Positions 26,183 to 38,755 of a DNA stretch of 64,000 nucleotides are shown in pieces; within the stretch, counting starts at the first letter, position 1; each line of letters starts with the position of its first letter. The notes under the pieces are model-generated. The model was given only the letters and a program-made list of their open reading frames with translations. It searched no databases and had not been told where the DNA came from. The stretch spans positions 52,760,212 to 52,824,211 of the forward strand of contig QVOM02000112.1 in the NCBI GenBank assembly GCA_003586115.2, in the 5' to 3' direction. The position numbers and the translations under genes were made by a program. Origin of the DNA: Salvator merianae. Its lineage: Eukaryota > Chordata > Lepidosauria > Squamata > Teiidae.

Positions 26183-27838
26183 TGACCTCTTTAAAAAAAT
26201 TAATTTAAATTTACCAAAAATAGATTGGAGATTTTTTAAAAAACTTCTTTCAACATGTCTGAGTTATAAAACAATTCAGTACATTGGGATTACTTGCCAA
26301 ATCTAATCATTTTATTAGAAATGTATCACTGGTAGTTTCTTTTAAAGGCTGTTTGGATCGCGTGAAAGTTTTGGTTTATTTCGTCATCTGCGTTGCGTTT
26401 TGCAAGCAGTAAGTGCTACACAAATAAGAAATGTAGTAGCTGAAAGTAACCTTGAATTCTTGTCCTGATCCCTAACAGGTAATATGACTGGTAGGTACTA
26501 ATTGACCCTGAAATCTTACATTCCTGTAGCTAATTAATAAAGCACTGTTTTTTACATTTTAAGTGAAGAAGATAGGAAGAAAAAGCACACTATTTTGATT
26601 GTCTCACTCTATAATAATTTTTTCCTCCTCTATACAAATTAAAAAATCTTTCTGGATGAAGCATAAAGCTGAAGGACAGAACGAAGGCAGCATGAAGAAA
26701 AGAAAATATTTGCTTATACAACTATAGAGGATCCCGAGTAGGGAATCCAAATGGTACTTGGGAACTGAAGTCACTAGCGAAGTATAGCTGCACTACCACT
26801 TTGGCTGAACATCCCACAGTGTGTGCTAGAGCCTGTGGGGAGAAAAGGACAGGGATGAGCCTCATCATTATGTACAGCATCCCCCAAGCTGTTTCTCTCT
26901 GTTGCTTTCATTCTGTTGCAGCACTTTTATAACCATGTGCTGGTCTTCACGACCTCTGTAAAGGCCTGTAAAAAGCCACTGTGACCTATTCCGAGGCTTC
27001 ATCAGGAAGGGTCACCGAGCCTGATGAGGTTCATCTTACCTGATAGGTGAGCTGAAAAAAGAGTGTCTGGCTTGGTTCGTGGCTGAGCCAGGCCAACCAT
27101 GGGGCTTTCGCCATGAACTGGCGCAGTCCATTTCTAGTAAGTAGCTGATGAGATTCATTTTGACCAGTATTAATTGTGGAATGGGGCTTGGCATGATATC
27201 TTATATGTGTAAAAAGTAATGTTGATGACATACTTGTTCACAGCACATAGGTATCTAGATTTTCCCATGCTAAAAAAAGAAAAGCAAATTACATATTGTA
27301 ACAGCATAATTTCCTGTTCTACTGAGGTTGATTATAACTCAAGATCACAGAGAACGTTGATGCTTGCAGCACCCATTTTTCAGTTCACAAAATGTATTTT
27401 GGTTGTGGAAGGACAGTATATAAAGGAAGATGCGGATTACCACTTCATATGCATCATGGCTCAAGTTAAATCCTTCTGGACGTTCTTGAATCATAGCACC
27501 TAGCAGCTCCGGCTGTTTGGCTAATGGCAAGGAATGATGACACTGTAGTTCAACTATCTCTGGAGGGCTGTTCTATACTTTGGGCACTCCTAATGTAGAT
27601 TTAAAAGAAAACTGCAGCCAATGACAGCTGTGCAACAGACATACTGATATACTGATGTTCCTTAAAAGTGTCATATGTGTGAAGTAAACCACATGTTGCT
27701 GATTTGTGATGGCAATGGACAAAAGCAAGGCATAAGATATACAACCAGAATTCTGCACTGAAGCAAACAGGGAAAGGGAGAAGAAATGGCTTGTGACAGT
27801 TGCTGTTCTTTAGATAGTAAAGAAGTAACAGTAGCATA

Positions 27839-27839
<1 letters not shown>
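26183..27839. other. Intronic sequence, mostly unannotated
   Basis: 27520-27590 carries an inverted copy of the TTGAACTACAGTGTCATCAT-type dispersed repeat. Nothing else recognised. Confidence 0.4.

Positions 27840-27878
<39 letters not shown>
27840..27878. repeat. (GT)n microsatellite
   Basis: About 19 uninterrupted GT units. Minus-strand frames crossing it (27601-27970) contain poly-Thr-His and are artefacts of the repeat. Confidence 0.98.
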
Positions 27879-27881
<3 letters not shown>

Positions 27882-30396
27882 AACAAACAGATATGGACTT
27901 TTCCACTATTGTGAGGTGCTCCTTTAGAACAGGCTGCAACCCTAAAAACATTCAAAGCTTTTGGATACAAAGACAGAGGCTTTAGTTATAGAGAGTCCAT
28001 TTAAAAAGAGAAACAAAACTAACAATAAGACACTCCATTCTGGTCGGGAAAACTAAAAACTCATTGATCACTTTCAGAAGAATGGGGATTCTCATGATCT
28101 GGACTGAAACTGAATGCATCAGCTTAGTTTCTTCAGTCTTGTCCTTCTGGCTCTCTAAGTTTTCCCAAATGAAATTATAATAATAAATCTGAGCATGCAC
28201 ATTATTGTTTAATTCTACATTTCAAGTGGTTAATCCAGCTGCCTGCTTTTGTGGAGCATGGTAGGAAACAGAGCTCCTTCCTTACAGCTGCAGGTAAGAT
28301 CCACATGGAATGAGAAAGCATAGTGCTCTTCCCCAACTGTATTAAGAGGAGTGCTATGCTTGTAATGTTCTTCTTAAAGCAATGGCATGTGATTGCATGC
28401 TGCCCATGGCTGCCCACATCACATCTGGGGACCTTCTATTCCCTGACTGCGATGTTAATGCTGGGTGTGTGTGTCACTGAACGCAGGAAATGCCCCCATG
28501 GTCCATGTCTTATGTTTGATGACAGGCTGCCCAGCCAGTGGCACAGCAGTGCCTGGGCTGCCAAAGTCTTCTTTTAATTTTTATTGCAGTGCTTGAAATT
28601 ATTATAGTACAATACAGTGATATCTTGTAAAAGACCCTCCTCCCTCTCCTGCCCAGGAAAGAAGTTGGTACTTATTTCAAAACCCCTTCTTCTTCAGTGG
28701 GGAGAAGACTTTTACAGTATTCCTTAATTCTTCATTCCCTATGCTCTAACAGAACTTTTCCTACCGTTTTCTTGTCCAGTCGCTCTACAGAGTGCTTATG
28801 GTAGCATGGTGGTGGGTATCTGCAGATCTATGCAGATACCACACTTGTCCAGCACACCCAGTGCGCCAAGAGGGAGCACAGTAGTGCAGACCCAGCCTCC
28901 TTATTTCACATTCACAGTACCACTATAGAGGTGTCATGTGGATCCAGCTGTTGTTTCAGAGAAACCTTACACGCTAAAATTCAAGGGTGAATGCTTAGAG
29001 GGTACGATGTAAACATGCTGTTTGAAGGATAACCTCTCAAATGTTGTAATTTACCAGTACAGGAGGCAATTGTGGCAAGCATTAGCTACAACTGCTGCTT
29101 AAGCAGTCTTAATGTTCTGTGTTGTCTCTCTCTTCAGCCCCATAGCTGCTAATCACTGCTACTTGATTCTGTTTTTCACTTTTATTTGTCCTAGCAAGAC
29201 TGCTTGTAACATGGATAGGGGGTCAAGAAAAAAAGAGAGAGAGAAGCAAAAATGTCCTCATTGATTCTTCCCTAATTACCAAATGAATAATTAACAAACG
29301 ACTCATGTTCTTTTAAGTGGCTATCACTCCCTAGGGTGAGTTAGGGAGAATAGAAACAACGAATGCAAAGGATATGGTGGGGGAACTCATTTAGGAAAAA
29401 TAATGAATATATGGAATGGAGTGGAGAATGTGTGAATAAGTATACTGAGGATAAGAATGAAAAAGGAAAAAAGAGAGAGGGATTTTTGTTTTTGGTGGCA
29501 TTTAGTGCTAGAAATGGAGGCTGAAGTTAGGTACGTATGGCTTTTTCCAAATGGCATTTGACAACTATTTTTGAACCAGTGTTGCTATTTCATTAACGCC
29601 TCCCCCCACTTCCCTGGGATGATCATGAAATTGTGGTAACAGCTGAAGATTTATTAACACAAAACATCCATTGTAGTGATTGCTTTGGGGACATAAAATC
29701 AATCTGGAAGTCTCAGCTAGGGCCTTTTTGGAGGCACTTTGAATGGAACTGGTGCTCATACTTAAGGGCATTTCCACACAATCTGCTGAAAAAGGCCTCT
29801 TCACCAGCTCTCCCTGTGGTATTGCTAAAAGTGCTGGAATCATCCTGTATGAAGACCAATGCCTTTGTAATGCTGAATTGTGCATCTATTCATCTACTTC
29901 CCTCCTGATTAAAAAGAAATTCACCAGTATGCTGCTTCTTCCACTATATCTTATTGATAGGAGCTGAATATTTATCTTCTACTGCTTTAAAAGAAATTTA
30001 AGTCTGCTGTTTTAGGACACAACACAAGTTTAATGGTTTATATTTCTCCTCAAGCCGCTCATTTCAAATATACTGGGAATTGTTCAGTGGACACAAAAGG
30101 CTGTTCAGTTGGTGATGGTCTCAGTTCAAGCTTGGACTTAATGAGCCCCATATTCCCCTCCAAAAGAGGAAGGGTTGAGAGTCACAAGATCTTGGACACC
30201 ATCCCTGCCATCTTGAAATAATGAGTTCTGTTACCTGCCTTGGAGGTGTTTGGTAAAGGGTAAAATATACATACAAAATAAGTAGGTAAATACTTTGGTA
30301 GCATCTTCAGAAGACAGGGGAATTTGAAGATTTGCGATTGTCACTCTTGCTGCTGCTGCTATTGTGGCCAGGCCAAGCCAGGTAGTGGATGTTTAA
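27879..30396. other. Intronic sequence, nothing firm
   Basis: 28800-28950 has transposon-like inverted words (GGTATCTGCAGAT / ATGCAGATACC), but I could not define ends or TSDs. Purine-rich DNA lies at 29220-29250 and 29455-29485. No gene recognised. Confidence 0.35.
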
Positions 30397-30520
30397 ATTT
30401 ATTTATTCAGCCATTTATTTGTACTTTTATCCAGCGCTATACCCAGAGGTCTCAGAGCAGGTTATAATAAAGCCTATATAAAAATACAGCTAAAAATGAA
30501 GCAACTAAATCAGCATTTAA
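30397..30520 (-). repeat. L2-clade LINE 3' tail, antisense
   Basis: TTTATTTATTCAGCCATTTA, then TATCCAGCGCTATACCCAGA and GGTCTCAGAGCAGG, then TTATAATAAAGCC: the antisense tail pattern. Confidence 0.65.
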
Positions 30521-31139
30521 CAGTGTCTGAAAGGAGAAAGGAAGCCGTTAACACAATAGGGCAGATCTGCTGAGCTCTTCTTCAGTTCAGATACCAAAGA
30601 TTTTAATTTTAATATTGATAAAGTGTTTGTGCCCGGTGGCCACAGTTCCCACATCATACTTAGTTCTTCATAGGCCAAGAGCCTTTCTTATCTTGTCAAT
30701 CTCTTAGTGACATCATAAAGAGTGAAATTTCATAGTGTGGAAGGGGCAACATAAATATATTAATTTCTGCACCTCCTATAATTCTTATCTGAACCAGGTT
30801 TAACAATGGACTGCGTAAAATAAATTTTTCAGCATATTTAGACAGATTGAGGTGCAGAAATACTTGCATATAACTGATATATAGCATAATCCATATGCAT
30901 AATGCTCACACAGTACGGTATGTGGAAAATACTTGTGAATTACATACAAACAAGTAAAATAAGTTAACCTTTGTTAAGACATGCATTTTCTGGGGGGAAA
31001 ATCAGCTCAGTTCAGATCCTCAAATAACTTTTATATATAGTTAATTATACGATTGGAAAAAGGAAGCCAAACTCTCTTGACTTATCCATCCCTTATGCAT
31101 ATCCATTTGTGTGTCTTTGTATCTAGATATGTTTAAAAC
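30521..31139. other. Intronic sequence, nothing recognised
   Basis: Probably partly the body of the LINE whose tail starts at 30397, but too diverged to read. Confidence 0.35.
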
Positions 31140-31142
31140 TGT

Positions 31143-31675
31143 GGCCCTTTCTGCACTTACCTGTTTTTAACTGGGGTCAGTGGATCTGAAATAGCCAGAC
31201 TCACTGATCCCAACCATGGGGATGTGTGGGCTGGATCAGTGCTATCTGCACCAACAGCATTGATCCAGATCAGCCCATGCCATGGCCTTGGAAGCTCACA
31301 TGAGCTTTGCAACTGGACCCCCATGCCTCCAAGGCTAAGGACAAAAGTTCCTAGCCTTGAGGCCTCTGGGAGTGGATGCATTTTGGTGGTGCCCTATTGC
31401 ACACTGTTGAAATGTGCCCCCAGTAGTCCCGAACACAGGAGGCATGCTGGTTTTTGGATCAAGGCTGCTGGTTTGCTGGTAAACCTGATTAAATGGATCT
31501 ACCAGTATCTGGATGAAGGGCTCCTTAATCTTGATCAGGCTCTATCCAATGCAGACAGAGCAAACCAGCAGGGGTGTGTGGCCTCATAGATCTGGATTAA
31601 CATACAGATCAATGAGGCCCAGATATTTACTGCACAAATCCTTAATCTGTATTAAGGGGCTGTGCAGAAAGGGCC
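31143..31675. mobile_element. Non-autonomous DNA transposon, 3-bp TSD (TGT)
   Basis: The left end is GGCCCTTTCTGCACTTACC and the right end inverted is GGCCCTTTCTGCACAGCCC. Both sides carry TGT (31140-31142 and 31676-31678). Left subterminal fold-back: GGGTCAGTGGATCTG near 31177 against CAGACTCACTGATCCC near 31197. Several short frames (31157-31589) come from the GC-richer body and encode nothing recognisable. Confidence 0.85.
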
Positions 31676-31678
31676 TGT

Positions 31679-32716
31679 GGTTTGTTTCAGGCAAAGAAAG
31701 ACAAAATGCTGTAAAAGATTGGCTAGTGAATATACGGATATAGCAGATGGCATGCTGGAGGCATGCTAGGTAACCATATAGACAGTACAACCAGATGTTG
31801 TAGGAATTTGCTCTTGTTGTCCATGCTTCTGTAAGTCTTGTAGGGGTACTAATGATGATCATGCTCTTTGCAAAATTGATTCAGGCCAATAAATTTCATA
31901 TGACTGGAGAGTTACAAAACACACTATTCTGTATTCTTCAGGATTCCTTAGAGTTTAACGGTAACCGAGGAAGATGCCTAAAAAAGTGCTGACAGATTTG
32001 ATATAAGGAATAAAGCTGATGCACTAGCTCATCCATTTTAATGAAAGTACGCTTTACTGCCCAAAAGCCATTATGTGATGAAGCTTTTGTCTGTGCATGT
32101 GATGCAGCTTTGGATTTTTAGTGGGTCAGACCAGAAACATTCACTGTGAATGATATTGAACCTGTGGTTAATTTTGACACGAAGAGAACATTTTGGATTA
32201 AACTTGAAAATTGCATTGCTCTGTGAAGCTGACTAAGATAGGATTCACATGACAGCAGATTCTGCTCCTTTAAGAACCAGTTCCTTTGGTTGTGGAAATG
32301 GGAAGAGTGCCATCCATGGGCTCTTTGCCCTCTGCCCATGGTAATGTTAATGTGGGAAAAGTGATTCTGGTGAGCTTGATGGGTGTAGGATTGTGTGATC
32401 CCTGCATCCTTCCATCTCTCCTATTGTGCCGTTATGGGACTGTGGGATCCTGCATGAAATGTCTGATGAGTTACAGTTAGAACAGCATCAGTAGAGACAG
32501 TAGTACTGCTATAGTGACATGGATAAAATATTGTAGAAACAGAAAAAATCTTCTCAAACTCAGCAAGTTACAATTGTCATTTAGTTAAAATGGAAGCTTT
32601 GAACCAAATGAAAAACAAAATATTTCTACACTGCACTTGCATGGTAGATTCTTTACTTTACATGGAATTCTTTACTTTATTTGCAATATTAGTGCCAGTG
32701 GTACTATATTATGTTT
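31679..32716. other. Intronic sequence, nothing recognised
   Basis: A GC-richer block 32230-32460 has transposon-like composition, but I could not find ends. Confidence 0.35.
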
Positions 32717-32886
32717 TGGGAGTGGCCATGGCTCAGTTATATAACTGTCTGGAAAGCTGAAAGCCACAAATTCAAACCTAGCATCTCCCCATAAAATAAC
32801 AGCAAACCACTGTCTGCCTAGAAAACTACATGAACGTGCCCATCACCAGGTGTTGCCCCACTTTTGATGGTACCTAATAACAGCAA
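32717..32886 (+). mobile_element. tRNA-derived SINE of the Sauria/Squam type
   Basis: The head has an A-box-like GGCCATGGCTCAGTTATATA and a B-box-like AATTCAAACCTAGC. The body is AACAGCAAACCACTGTCTGC and AGAAAACTACATGAACGTGC. The end, TTTTGATGGTACCTAATAAC, resembles the Bov-B-like CTTGATGGCACTTAACAAC tail. This layout is known from squamate reptiles and is the best lineage marker here. Confidence 0.8.
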
Positions 32887-33289
32887 TGTAAAGTTTTTAA
32901 ATCAGTAGTATAGATGAAGATTGTAGAGTTAGCCTGAGCTAATATTGAAAAATAATCACAAAGAAATAAGTCTGTTTGACTTTTGTTTGTGCAACATTTA
33001 ATCATACATCCAAACCCTTTAAATTTCCATTCAGGATTTCTGGCAGGACCATCAAAAGACTCTTAAATAGAAATCATTTTTATAAATCTCCTCATACCAA
33101 TACTTTTATCTTTGATTACGCAAAGGTGATGGGGGAAGAGTTTCCTCAGAAATGCAAACTCATAAAATTAGCATTTAGTAAACTAGTACAAAAAGTGAAA
33201 TGAAAGTCTCAGAGTGTTACGCTATTGATTCTCTGACAAAGATATGAGAAAATTCTATTTTACTGAAAGATGGGTAAAAAAGGAGTGTA
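32887..33289. other. Intronic sequence, nothing recognised
   Basis: AT-rich; the frame 32976-33203 has no family signature. Confidence 0.4.
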
Positions 33290-33480
33290 CTTTATTTAAA
33301 ATATTTCTCTGTTGCTTCCTGGTATAAAGTAATTTTCAAGTGGTTTACAGTAAATGGCACACCAAACAATGACTTCATAAACATATAACTAAAAATAGTA
33401 GGTAAGCAGGGAAAGGCTGTTGCTGAGAAGAACTGGTTAAAAAATGTGTCTTCAGTGGGTGTCCAAAAGATTTAAGTTTA
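33290..33480 (-). repeat. LINE 3' region, antisense, degraded
   Basis: TTTATTTAAAATATTTCTCT, a CAAGTGGTTTACAGTAAATG block and GTGTCTTCAGTGGGTGTCC follow the order of antisense L2-like 3' regions. Confidence 0.45.
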
Positions 33481-33938
33481 GTGAAATAAAAATAGCTCTC
33501 AAAAATGCGTACATTGCATTTTCACAAAGCAATGTAGAAAATTGGTTGAACTTTGATGGGAAATAAGATAAACCTGTAAGAAAACAAATTTGATGCATGC
33601 ATCTGAGATAGGTACACCAGTAAGACATAATCTTTTTTTTTTTTTTAAGTCATTCATTCTTTTGAAGCTAAAATGTATGTTTTTATCAGGCACTCAAATG
33701 CTATTAATGTTGAACCAGTAGAAATGTTTACCGCAGGCCACAGAGACCGACATGATGCCAGCATTTCAGCTGACTGAGGAGTGTGATCTGTACAGACCTG
33801 TCAACAAAAGCAGGTCAGCAGGATTGAGCAAGGGAAAAAAATCAATAATTCTTTGAATTAATCATGTGGCTGCCAGAGAGAATTATGGGTGCATAAGATG
33901 AAGCATGTAGGTATATGTATAGTTGGTAGCACCTATAC

Positions 33939-33969
<31 letters not shown>

Positions 33970-34726
33970 GATAAAAGAAACCCCTGTATTCAGAATTGCT
34001 ATTTTTGAGCATCTTTATTCCTCCAAATTTTAGTGGGCTTTTGCAGGTTTCAGTGGACTTGATTCCTCTAAATTTATTCTGTGTGTCTGTCCAAAATGCA
34101 GTACCTTCACTGATGTCAAGCAAGCAGTCAGTTGTTTGCCCAGGGGGCACAGGCAGGAACAAGGAATGGAGTGAGTTTTTAAAGGGGTCAAAAATACCTG
34201 CACCTGCACATTTGGGTTGACCTAGCTTCTCTGTCTGATTACTCTGCTTTCATCTGTTCCTCGTAGATGGCTTGGTTCATATTGTTGTTTGCTGCTGAAC
34301 TGATTGTTCTATTGCCACCGTAATGTTTAAAGGTGTCCATTTACTGTATCAGCTAAGCAACTGTGGCTCTTGGGCAACAGCTGAATAGAATGAATTAATA
34401 CAAGGATGTGTCTGTGTAAGGCAGTTAGAAGTGGCAAGCACCTGAGCTGCCAAGCAGCAGCTACAGAGCCTCTGAAAGGGCCTGTTAAGGGTGAACAGGA
34501 ATTTTGGGAACTACATTGTCCATATTTTATTTTCAGAAGGGCACAACAGCCAATAGCATTGGAGCTTTAGGAGGGATAACGATACAGTGCCCGACTAATT
34601 GAAGAAAGTCTAAAAGGAGAGTGCTTTGCACCAATGCTCTGCTAATTGGTAAAATAATGGATACATCTCAAAACCTGCTACAGCATTACTATTATGAGAT
34701 TCAGTTGGGGAAATCTAGAAGGAAAC
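33481..34726. other. Intronic sequence with simple repeats
   Basis: A T-run lies near 33633-33646 and an (AAAAG)n-like purine tract at about 33938-33970. 34485-34560 holds a fragment of the ACTACAAC-type dispersed repeat. No gene. Confidence 0.4.
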
Positions 34727-34860
34727 TAGGGCTGAGTTCACACTTACTTTTGTGGAATGGGATATGAAGATAATCCTAGGCTGGTTAACTTCAAGGGTGG
34801 TTGGGGCCATTCTGGACGTTTTCGCACTTGCCACGTTAGAACAGGATAACAGGTGGAAAA
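34727..34860. mobile_element. Two partial ends of the 3-bp-TSD transposon family
   Basis: AGGGCTGAGTTCACACTTAC at 34729 and GGACGTTTTCGCACTTGCC at 34814 both match the family terminus. The second is followed by ACGTTAGAACAGGATAAC, close to the subterminal sequence of the element at 21091-21393. I could not find matching opposite ends, so these may be truncated or nested. Confidence 0.5.
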
Positions 34861-35258
34861 TGTTGCTCATACCATATTACGTTGCTACTTTTATGAGGAG
34901 GTACGTGCAACCTTTATCATCACTGTTGTGTCCTGAATTCTAGATAAAGGAGAAGAACATTGCCTGAAACACTTATTAGAGGATAACCAATTTCAGAACA
35001 CTTTAAATGTAGCCAGGTTTTGTGCAAAAGTGATCAAATTAAGAACAAAAGCAACTGCATCTAACAGCCAGGGTTTTTAGACAAATTAAATAATGCTGAT
35101 AAATCGTACATATTTTAAATTTTATTACTACAATATTTTATAGCCAGATTTTTGTATTTTATATGTTACTTTTGTATATCAATTTTAAATATTTAAATAT
35201 TCTGGTCATTGACCGTACAAAGAACTTCCTTCATTCTTCCAAGGGGAAGAAAATAAGG
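34861..35258. other. Intronic sequence, nothing recognised
   Basis: Very AT-rich. Confidence 0.4.
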
Positions 35259-35730
35259 CTGCAGCCAGACAGGGCCTATAACCTGGGATTATCTCAGCAA
35301 ACCTTGAGTGCATGGCAATCCCAGCATAGCTTCAGGATATTGGGTAAAAGCCCACAATATTTCTATTGTGGGAAGAACAATTCCCAACCTGGCTTTTCTC
35401 TATATAGTGATAGGACTTACCTTGTCTGGACATTTGCTCCTGGGATCCGCTATTCTGGAAACGGACACCAGGCATGCGCGAGGCCAAACCAGGCCAAAAA
35501 TAGCAATCACAAATGCTTGGGGGCTGGCAACTGCACACTGGTATTTTGTGCCATCAAAATACTTGGATGTACAGTACATGCTGCATCATTGTGGGAGGAA
35601 AAGTCCAGACAGGTAAGGGCCAATGCTTGCCCTGCAGTTTTGCCCTGCCACCTGGCAGTCATGGCAAGAGTCAATTGTGGCAAGTTCCTGTATTTTTCTC
35701 TTGTTATCTAGAGGTGGCCAAGAAATGGCA
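35259..35730. repeat. Dispersed repeat, family A copy 2 (interrupted)
   Basis: It starts GCTGCAGCCAGACAGGGCC and shares the AACCTGGGATTATC, GGCAATCCCAGC and TTCCCAACCTGG landmarks with 770-1265. It is interrupted by an inverted-repeat element at 35413-35621, then resumes with GCTTGCCCTGCAGTTTTGCC and the CTCTTGT-type tail. The 182-aa frame at 35163-35711 is a chance frame through this repeat. Confidence 0.65.
35413..35621. mobile_element. Inverted-repeat element nested in family A copy
   Basis: The left end GGACTTACCTTGTCTGGAC and the right end inverted GGCCCTTACCTGTCTGGAC form roughly 28-bp TIRs (one indel), continuing into NTTTNCTCC. Flanking triplets do not match cleanly. The ends are related to, but shorter than, those of the 3-bp-TSD family. 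Confidence 0.6.
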
Positions 35731-38556
35731 AGCCATGGCTGCTGGGCAGCAAATAATCCTGCACTTGTTATTTTTGTCTTTTGCAAAATAAGCTCCTTTT
35801 AAAACGTACATTAGATAAGCACATACATTGCTTAAAATCATGATGAATGGTATGGAACGGATGTGTAGTGTAAGATGAAAAATTGGCACAAAGCTGTATC
35901 CTAACAGTAGTTCTGGTGTAAATAGCCTAGGTTCCTTCTCCCTTCTTTCTCGGATCTTCTCAGATCAACAAAACGATGGCAAAAATTAGAGCTTTTGTTG
36001 GGAGAACTGGAAAGATTAATGTCCTTGTGCTTGGATGCTTCAGGCCAGAAAAAGAGAAATTATACTGCGTGCTCTCCTCCCCCTTAAACAAATGCACATT
36101 CTGTATTTTTTAGAAGTTGAAAATTGTCATGTACAACTAGAAGGAGGTCACTTCTAACTCTTCAGCTAGGGATAAAATCTGACAGTATTCCATTTGGGAA
36201 ACGGCCTAGGACTTGATGTCTGTTTTCCATGTGAATTCAAATTTATTTCCCTCTTTTATCTAAGGGCTTTTAAAAACAAATAGATAGTGATGTACTATTT
36301 CTGGAAGGTCAGGGCTACCCAGTGCAAGGAACATGTGATTCTGAAGTGAAAGCAGAGTTAACTAGCACTGTTTTTCCTTCAGATAATGCTGCAAGAAGTG
36401 TGTGTGTGTGTGTGTGTGTTTTAAATCTATTTTTCCAAACCCAGCATTTCTAAAGAGCCTTGCCCAACAGGGATTGTGTTCTTAAATTTTGAGTTCTGAA
36501 CAGTACTGCTGTACAACTTGCTTTGTACAGTTATTTACATGCTGAAGTTGTCAAGCTGTAAGGCTGTGGGTTATATGTAGCTTCTTTTTATTACATAAAG
36601 TTCATCTGCCCCAAATTTGTTTTTAAAATAAGAGTAATTATTTTCCTACAAAAAATTTCAGGAAATACCTTTAACAAGTATGGTAACAAGTTATGAGGAT
36701 AACTGAGATCTGCTTTATACTGCATATGCTGTTCATTGACTGATGATAATCAAAATACGGAGTTCCATGCCATTTTTTGAGAATATTTTGGTTATGTAAT
36801 GGCATCGAACACCTTTCTCTCATGTGCTAATGTCAATTTTTTAAATGTACATTTGATTACAGTTTAATGCAGTCATTATTGTCAAAGAACATCTAGAAGT
36901 AGTACATTTTTATGAGCACATATTCATTCTTCAGATTAACAACTGAGTCATTTGCAGTGATCTGTTGTTCTTTCATTGATATCAAGTTTCCCATCTTCAG
37001 AGTCACCCTATGCCAAAGAATATTATGTCTGGTTTACCAGTGAAAAGAGAGTAAGTGCAGAGTTCTTCACAAGATTACAGTGTCTTGAAGGGTCAGAGAA
37101 CAGAGCTTCAAGTCTGCTCTGGTTTCTACGGTTGGACCTAGGAAACCTACATTTTGGACCTAAGAAACCTGCATTTTGGTGAATAAGGCCACCTGTTGTT
37201 TTTTCTGCCTGACTCATTTGGAATCACTGCTGTGAAATTTCCTACTTCTTTGCTTGTCATCTTTGCTGCTTATAAAAGCGAAGTGTACTTACCCTACAGC
37301 TCTGATTTCTAGTCTTACTTCTTTCAAGTACATCTGGGTTTAATTCTAGCCAGCTGGCCCAAGAAAGTGGAGAGTCAAACTATCTCATAATCTTCTCTGA
37401 ATTCATTACCAAGAGACATTTGGAAGAATGTTCAAACCTAGCAAAATCAAGCTAAGGAAGGCTGAGTTTGATCATCTTCCCAAGTTCCAGGGCTCATATT
37501 TATATTTTATTGTTGTTTGCTATCAGATTTATATGGGATAAGTATGAAAAACAGTAGGTGCCCACTTTGGTATGAAGTGTCTTCATGCATGTAGACACTA
37601 TAAGATTCTCCTTGACAGTGATCTCTTAAAGAAAACCAAACTTTAGTCCCTTATGAAACAGAAATTACAAAAATATAGAACAATGTAGTACTTAACTTAG
37701 TAAATGAATGCAAAGAAAGATGTTAATAATCCATATTCTGCTGCCCATTAAGGCAGCATCCTGCAGTTATGAAAGAAACCCTGGTATATCAAGTGTAGTT
37801 ACAGGTAACCTATGGTGGTCCATTCTTTTGTGCTAATGACTGAAGAATGGGGTCTAGAGGTAACTTTTGAAGTAGATTTAAAGAATATTGCAAGGAGTAA
37901 AAGGATCATGTGAAAATAATTTAATAATTTAATTTTTGTCAGTTTTAATTTTTGTCAGCAGGAGAGTGAATCCATGGGTAGCTCTCTTTCTCCCAGGCCG
38001 CCTTCTACAACCTGAGTCTTAGATATGTCTCCCTGAAACATTTCAGTGCTGTTGGGCTAGGGTTGGCCAAACTGTAACCTTCCAGATGTTGCTGAACTGT
38101 ACCACTCATAATTCCTTCCCATAGTGCAATTCACTGGCACTCAGAGGAATTTAGTAACTTTGGGAGGGTCGGCAGGTGACTAGCAGTGCTATTCACTGTT
38201 CTATCTTCTGTCTGCCTGTCTATCTTTTTACCTATCTTTTACTTTTGTGATGGGGCATTATATTAGAAGGGAAGCCTGCCCCAAAATCCTCAGAAGTGAT
38301 GGCACTTCCATGTGCTTCCTGGGATTCCTAGACATCTCTCTGCCTTCTATTGATGCTTGTGGAGGTGCCGTGGCTATTTACATGTTTCTTGATTATTTGG
38401 GGGTACATGAGATGCTGGTAGAAAAGAAAGAGGGCAGTATATTTAGAACATGGGACCATCCTTAATTGCAGACAAGCCAAAGACATTTTGTACCAGAACT
38501 CACATCCATGTGGTGGTTTTCAGAATTCCTCACTAGTGCTTTGGTATGAAGCAAGT
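35731..38556. other. Intronic sequence, mostly unannotated
   Basis: A (GT)n tract lies at about 36400-36419. A small direct duplication of AAACCTNCATTTTGG occurs at 37143-37180. A dispersed-repeat fragment (GCCAAACTGTAACCTTCCAG) lies at 38060-38130. The frames at 36976-37217 and 38247-38465 match nothing. Confidence 0.4.
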
Positions 38557-38580
38557 ACTCACTCACTCACTCACTCACTC
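38557..38580. repeat. (ACTC)6 microsatellite
   Basis: Six perfect ACTC units directly before a LINE tail. Confidence 0.97.
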
Positions 38581-38584
38581 ATTT

Positions 38585-38755
38585 TTATTTTTATTTTTTT
38601 GTTTATTTATATCCTGCCCTTCACCCAAAGGTCCCAGGGCGGGTCACAACAATAAAAAGATAAAATCACAAGACAGCATAAAATGTATATTAAGATAGCA
38701 GTAGTGTCTTGATCTTCTGCTTGCTCAAAGTAAACAAACAAACAAACAAACAAAC
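38585..38755 (-). repeat. L2-clade LINE 3' tail, antisense, with (AAAC)6
   Basis: TTTATTTATATCCTGCCCTT, CACCCAAAGGTCCCAGGGCG and GGTCACAACAATAAAAAG are the best-preserved example of the antisense tail in this window. A perfect (AAAC)6 tract follows at 38732-38755. Confidence 0.8.

Noticed and set aside
27601..27970. Minus-strand frames with Thr-His repeats
   Set aside because: Translation of a (GT)n microsatellite.
35163..35711. 182-residue open frame, the longest in the window
   Set aside because: It runs through a dispersed repeat and a nested inverted-repeat element, has no recognisable domain, and overlaps frames on the opposite strand.
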